The translations under genes and the position numbers were made by a program. This document shows, in pieces, positions 59,921 through 64,000 of a stretch of DNA of 64,000 nt. How positions within the stretch are numbered: position 1 is the first letter of the stretch; each line of letters opens with the position of its first letter. Source of the DNA: Streptomyces sp. I05A-00742 (lineage in GTDB: Bacteria; Actinomycetota; Actinomycetes; Streptomycetales; Streptomycetaceae); contig NZ_JABETO010000017.1 in assembly GCF_013055795.1 (NCBI RefSeq), positions 1 to 64,000 on the forward strand. The letters run 5' to 3'. Below the pieces are notes generated by a model, which was given only the letters and a program-made list of their open reading frames with translations, was not told the DNA's origin and did not search any database.

Positions 59921-62900
59921 TCATAGCTCGACGATGGCTTGGCCGGTGTTCTTTCCCGTGCTCAGGCTCTGTAGCGCTCGATAGGCGTTCTCGATGTGGC
60001 GGGTGACGGTGACAGGGCAGGTCAGCGCCCCGGTGGCGAGCCACTCGGTCATGGTGGCGGGGAACTCGGAGAAGCGGTCGGCGTAGTCGAAGACTTTTGC
60101 GCCGGTGATGCGGAGCGCTTTGCCGATGACCAGGGGAAGGTTGTCGGGCCAGCGGATGTGTTCTCGGGCGTATTGGGAGTGCAGACCGCACAGCAGGATG
60201 CGTCCGCGGGGGCGCAGGGCGTCGAGGGCGGCGGCGAGGTGGTCGCCGCCGACGTTGTCGAAATAGACGTCGATGCCGTCCGGGGCCGCGGCGCGTAGTT
60301 GGTCGGCGATATTGCCCTGCTTGTAGTCGATGGCCGTGTCGAAGCCGAGGGTGTCGGTGAGGATGCGCGCCTTGTCGGTGCTGCCGGTGCTGCCGATGAC
60401 GCGGGTGGCGCCCTTCAGACGGGCTACCTGTCCGGCGATGCAGCCGACCGCGCCGGCCGCGGCGGAGACGAAGACGATGTCGCCCTCGGCGATGTGACCG
60501 CCGTCCATGAGCGCACCGTAGGCGGTAAGGCCGTTGAGGCCGAGCGGGCCGAGGTGGACGGTCGGGTCCAGACCGGTTTCCGGGAGCTTCTGCACGGCAG
60601 TGGCGTCGGCGACGGCGTGGGTACGCCAGCCCAGGTGGTGGCGGACCAGGTCGCCGGGGGCGATGCCGTCGGCGCGGGAGGCGAGGACTTCACCGATGGC
60701 GGGCCCCGTCATGGCCTCGCCGATGGCATACGGGGCCCAGGCGGCCTTGGGGTTGAGGGGACCGCGTATGTCGCAGTACTGGGCGACGGGTGTGGGCAGC
60801 ATCTGGCCGAGCATGCAACTGTGCACCGACATATGGGTGTTTCCGATCAGCACCTGTCCGCTGCCGAGGGCCGGTAGCGGGCGCTGCTCCAGACGGACGT
60901 GCTCGCCGCCGGCCAGGTTCATGGGGCGGTGGTCGAGGATCCAGGCGCTGGTGTGAGTCGGCAGGTTGGCCCCTGGCTCACCATGTGCTCGGACGGCGTG
61001 AGGCGTTGTGGAGCCGGCGCTTTCCGCCGAGGGCGGTGTCGGCGCGTGGAGCCGCGCGGGTTCGTCCGGCTGTTGGGGGACTGGTGTGCCGGCCGGCGTG
61101 GGCTCGGCGCCGACGGGCGGAGGCGCTTCCGGTACGCATCGGAGGCCGAGGGAGCCGGTTGTGGTGCGTGGGAAGTGGTCGGTGAGGTAGGCGGCCAGTG
61201 TGGTGATGGTCGTCCGAGCTTGCAGGATCGTGCGGGGCAGGGGGACGCCCAGGGTCTGCTGGAGGCGGGTGCGGAGCCGGACGGTGATGAGGGAGTCGAT
61301 GCCCAGACCGGACAGCGGGGTGTCGGCGTCGATGCGGTCGGATGGGCAGTCCAGAAGCGCGGCGGCTTGCTCGGTGAGGAGTTCCCTCATCAGCCGGCCC
61401 CGCCGTTCGGGTGGTGCCTGCCGCAGGGTTTCCAGCGGCATTCCCTGATCGCTGTCACCGGCCGCGCGGGCAGAAGTTGCGGTGGGCAGCAAGGGGGAGA
61501 GGAAGGGCGCGGTGGCGGCGTCCGGGTAGGGCTCCAGCCATCGGGCGACGTCGATGGTGACGAAACCCGCGTTGGTGCGGGCGTGGGTGAGGAGCAGTTC
61601 GAGGCCGGCCAGGGCGTCGTCGAGGGGAATGGTGGCAAAGCCTTGGTTGCCGAGGGTGCGGGCGCCGATGCCGGTGCCGGCCCATGCTCCCCAGTTGATG
61701 CCGGTGGCAGGCAGTCCGACGGCCGCGCGGTGGGCGACGAGGGCGTCGAGCCAGGCGGAGGCGGCGGCGTAGGCGGTCTGACCGGGTGAGCCGAGGAGGG
61801 GGACGAAGGAGGAGAAGGCCACCCACCAATCGAGGTCGTAGCCGGTGCTGGCCTGGTGCAGCAGCCAGGCACCGCGGGCTTTGGGCCGCCAGACGCGCTC
61901 CAGCAGGCCGGGGGTGATGCGGTCGATGGTGGCGTCCTCGACGACGGCTGCGGCGTGGATGACACCGCGCAGGGCGTGGCCGTGGTGTTCGGCGGTGCGC
62001 AGCAGGTGCTCTGCGATGCCGGCTTCGGCGAGGTCGGCGGAGACGATTTCGATGCGCGTACCGCTCTGGCGCATTGCGTCGATGGCTGCCCGTGCCTGCG
62101 GGCCGGGTCGGGACCGGCTGTTGAGGACGATGGTGCCCGCGCTCTTGCCGGCCAGCCAACGGCACAGGACCATGCCGAGCCCGCCGAGCCCGCCGCTGAT
62201 CACATAGGCGCCCTCGGGGCGGACGATGGGGACTTGGTCGGGCGGGAGGCAGGCGGTGACCGTGCCGGTGGGCCATTGGTAGGCGACTGGTCGTTCGGTG
62301 GCCGGACGGCGGCCGAGATCGGCCAGCGGCAGCCGGGTGACGGGGAGCGGGGGCAACGTGCCGTCGGCCAGCCCGTGGGCGATGCGGGTCAGCAGGTCCG
62401 CGACCGTCTCGGGGGCGGTCGTCAGCAGCGTGGCGGTGTCCACGGTGTAGGTCCCCGTATTCCCCGTCACATCCTTTGCGGGGATGGGGCGAGCCGCGGT
62501 GGTGATGAGGCGTCCGGCGGGAGCGAGGAGCCGGTCGAGGCCGGGGCCGGGTTCCGCGGTGGTGTCGACCACGATGGCCCAGCGTCCGCTGCGCCGGCCG
62601 GCCGAGGTGGCCGAGGCGGCTGTGTGCACGCGGGCCCGGGCGGCCGACGCCGTGTGCCGGAATGCCTTGCCGAGCCGCTGGATGCCGACAATGAGGACGT
62701 GGTCGCCGGGGCGGACACGGGCGAGGTGGTGCAGGGCGTAGTGGGTGGTCAGATAGGGCAGGAGCGAGCACGCCACCGCGGCGGCGTCCAGGTGGTCAGG
62801 GACAGGTACGCACCAGTCCGCGTCGACGGTGACGGGGTTGGCCAGAGCTTGGCCCCTTACCAGCGCGGCGACGTGCTGCCCGGCGGTCAGAGCACGGGTA

Positions 62901-64000
62901 CGTGAGGTGGTCACGGTGCCGGCGCAGGCGTGGACCGGTGACGCGGAGGTCCGGGGTTCGGGTCGGCAGGTGGTGTGGACGGCGAGGACCACTTGGCGCC
63001 GCTGTGGTGCGTCCGGGGGTTCGGCGACGGTGTACGTGACGGTCGAGCCGTCGTCGGTGATCCGGACCGGGTCCTTGCCCAGGGTGCGGCTGACGGTATG
63101 CCGCTCGCGGGCGGTCAGGGGTGCCGGGGCCAGGCGGGCGACGTACCGCCGTCCCTTGCGCCAGGCCACCTCGTCCTCCGGGTCGTCGGCCAGCATTTGG
63201 GCGGCGATGTCGGCGGCGGCCGTCGAGAGGTCGGTGTCGCACAACGCGGGCCGCAGATGGGGAAGTTCGTAGGTGAGGGTGCGCAGGGCGCCGCGCAGCC
63301 CGGAGTGGCTCAGGGCGACCGTGCGGTCTTCGCCGGGAACGCTCTGACCGTGGTGGCTGAGGAGGTGCAGACGGGCTGTGACGTTGTCGGCGGTCAGGGC
63401 CTGGACGGTACCTATCAGCCGGGCGATGCGCTGCTCGGCCCGCTCCACCGCCCTGGTGTCCGGCTGCCTGCCGGTGTCGGGTTCCAAGAGCAGCAGGACG
63501 TCGGTGACGGGTTCCGGGCCGCCCCGGAGAGCCGCGGTGAGGCGCCGGCCGGCAAGCGTCCGGCTGTTCAGGGGCAACACCAGGGTTTCCACCGCGACAT
63601 GAGGCCGGCCGAGAGTGGCCAGGAGCGCGCGGTGCCACGGGTGCGGGGACGCGGTCTCGGTGAGGACCAGCCACCTGCCGCGGGACGGGCGGGGCGGGGC
63701 GATCGGTGGCCGGGCTTCCCAGCGGTGCTGGATGAGGTAGTGCCGGAGACGGTCGGCGTGTGCGGAGTGGGGGGTATGGACGAAACAGATGTTCTCGGCG
63801 TAGGCGACCGGCATGCCGTTGGCGTCCAGAAGTCGCACACTGCCGGTGATCGTGTGCTCGTCGAGATGGTCGGCGTACGCGTGGCAGTAGGTGCCGGTGG
63901 CGGTGTCGCCGTACACGCGCAGCTCGCCGATGCGCGTCGGGTAGGCGTTCCCTTCGGGCAGCTCGACGTTGGTCGTCCACACCGCGAGGAGGGTCTGCAA
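59921..64000 (-). CDS. Type I polyketide synthase, C-terminal part (DH-ER0-KR-ACP) fused to an NADP-dependent MDR reductase; partial
   Basis: 1359 residues in one open frame, with the 5' end beyond the right edge. Residue numbers count from the edge. 1-80: end of the dehydratase hot-dog. 100-290: structural subdomain. 300-570: enoylreductase fold, but the dinucleotide loop reads VLIVGIQRLGKAFRHTA in place of the usual HxAAGGVG, so it is probably inactive. 590-800: ketoreductase with intact YVISGGLGGLGMVL, IHAAAVVED and AFSSFVPLLGSPGQTAY (Ser and Tyr kept). 855-945: acyl carrier protein with the phosphopantetheine Ser in LGIDSLITVRL. 950-1015: Pro/Ala/Thr linker. 1020-1359: complete medium-chain reductase like prostaglandin/leukotriene reductases and CurA, with LPALGSGQVLIGN, SAAAGAVGCIAGQVARLKGA and FDNVGGDHL. 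No thioesterase. The extra reductase could replace the dead enoylreductase or release the chain. Confidence 0.9.
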   Translation of the reverse strand: MQTLLAVWTTNVELPEGNAYPTRIGELRVYGDTATGTYCHAYADHLDEHTITGSVRLLDANGMPVAYAENICFVHTPHSAHADRLRHYLIQHRWEARPPIAPPRPSRGRWLVLTETASPHPWHRALLATLGRPHVAVETLVLPLNSRTLAGRRLTAALRGGPEPVTDVLLLLEPDTGRQPDTRAVERAEQRIARLIGTVQALTADNVTARLHLLSHHGQSVPGEDRTVALSHSGLRGALRTLTYELPHLRPALCDTDLSTAAADIAAQMLADDPEDEVAWRKGRRYVARLAPAPLTARERHTVSRTLGKDPVRITDDGSTVTYTVAEPPDAPQRRQVVLAVHTTCRPEPRTSASPVHACAGTVTTSRTRALTAGQHVAALVRGQALANPVTVDADWCVPVPDHLDAAAVACSLLPYLTTHYALHHLARVRPGDHVLIVGIQRLGKAFRHTASAARARVHTAASATSAGRRSGRWAIVVDTTAEPGPGLDRLLAPAGRLITTAARPIPAKDVTGNTGTYTVDTATLLTTAPETVADLLTRIAHGLADGTLPPLPVTRLPLADLGRRPATERPVAYQWPTGTVTACLPPDQVPIVRPEGAYVISGGLGGLGMVLCRWLAGKSAGTIVLNSRSRPGPQARAAIDAMRQSGTRIEIVSADLAEAGIAEHLLRTAEHHGHALRGVIHAAAVVEDATIDRITPGLLERVWRPKARGAWLLHQASTGYDLDWWVAFSSFVPLLGSPGQTAYAAASAWLDALVAHRAAVGLPATGINWGAWAGTGIGARTLGNQGFATIPLDDALAGLELLLTHARTNAGFVTIDVARWLEPYPDAATAPFLSPLLPTATSARAAGDSDQGMPLETLRQAPPERRGRLMRELLTEQAAALLDCPSDRIDADTPLSGLGIDSLITVRLRTRLQQTLGVPLPRTILQARTTITTLAAYLTDHFPRTTTGSLGLRCVPEAPPPVGAEPTPAGTPVPQQPDEPARLHAPTPPSAESAGSTTPHAVRAHGEPGANLPTHTSAWILDHRPMNLAGGEHVRLEQRPLPALGSGQVLIGNTHMSVHSCMLGQMLPTPVAQYCDIRGPLNPKAAWAPYAIGEAMTGPAIGEVLASRADGIAPGDLVRHHLGWRTHAVADATAVQKLPETGLDPTVHLGPLGLNGLTAYGALMDGGHIAEGDIVFVSAAAGAVGCIAGQVARLKGATRVIGSTGSTDKARILTDTLGFDTAIDYKQGNIADQLRAAAPDGIDVYFDNVGGDHLAAALDALRPRGRILLCGLHSQYAREHIRWPDNLPLVIGKALRITGAKVFDYADRFSEFPATMTEWLATGALTCPVTVTRHIENAYRALQSLSTGKNTGQAIVEL

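Overview
The window is high-GC actinobacterial DNA and almost certainly a Streptomyces chromosome. Third codon positions are G/C saturated, GTG starts are common, and the gene content (SorC-type regulator next to rpe, rib-his cluster, DUF574 methyltransferase, DUF5995, chaplin-era style secreted repeat proteins) is typical of that genus. From memory the order from fmt to the GGDEF/EAL gene resembles the S. coelicolor SCO14xx region; this was not checked against a database.

Layout. 1-7.7 kb: housekeeping genes (a helix-turn-helix protein running off the left edge, fmt, rsmB, rpe, a sugar-sensing regulator, a streptothricin-type acetyltransferase on the minus strand, and a GuaB1-type IMP dehydrogenase/GMP reductase). 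8-10 kb: an amino-acid permease and an AsnC regulator. 10.2-12.3 kb: an alpha/beta hydrolase, a membrane protein and a MarR regulator. 12.6-15.1 kb: a two-gene unit that matches the DavA/DavB lysine 2-monooxygenase pathway. 15-20 kb: DUF5995, a uracil/xanthine-type permease, a secreted low-complexity repeat protein and an MFS exporter. 20-25.8 kb: an FMN riboswitch followed by ribD-ribE-ribM-ribBA-ribH and then hisE-hisG. 26-34.9 kb: a PH-domain membrane protein, two translationally coupled CorC-type CBS transporters, an EccA/CbbX-like AAA ATPase, a uridine-kinase-like protein, a Tat-exported C39-like protease and an unknown protein. 35-40 kb: a second permease, a DUF574 methyltransferase overlapping a PAS-GGDEF-EAL cyclic di-GMP enzyme. 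40-45 kb: DUF779, a coupled DUF4956-VTC-methyltransferase operon, and a class F sortase behind a membrane-anchored HGRD-repeat protein.

From about 45 kb the window looks accessory: regulator/target pairs in divergent arrangement (HxlR/NmrA, ArsR/MFS, LysR/DHA2 MFS), a flavohaemoglobin with a flavin-fold partner, a broken helicase-phospholipase-D gene, an AlkZ-type DNA glycosylase, a LuxR fragment and decayed duplicate sequences. The right end (59.9-64 kb) is the C-terminal part of a modular or iterative type I polyketide synthase whose in-module enoylreductase looks dead, and which carries an additional complete medium-chain reductase fused behind the acyl carrier protein. The rest of that biosynthetic cluster lies beyond the window.

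How things work together: the best-supported pathway blocks are riboflavin synthesis and uptake under an FMN switch, the first steps of histidine synthesis, and lysine to 5-aminovalerate conversion. The less understood blocks are the VTC/DUF4956 operon, the sortase/repeat-protein pair, the broken defence-like locus at 51-54 kb and the PKS-reductase fusion.
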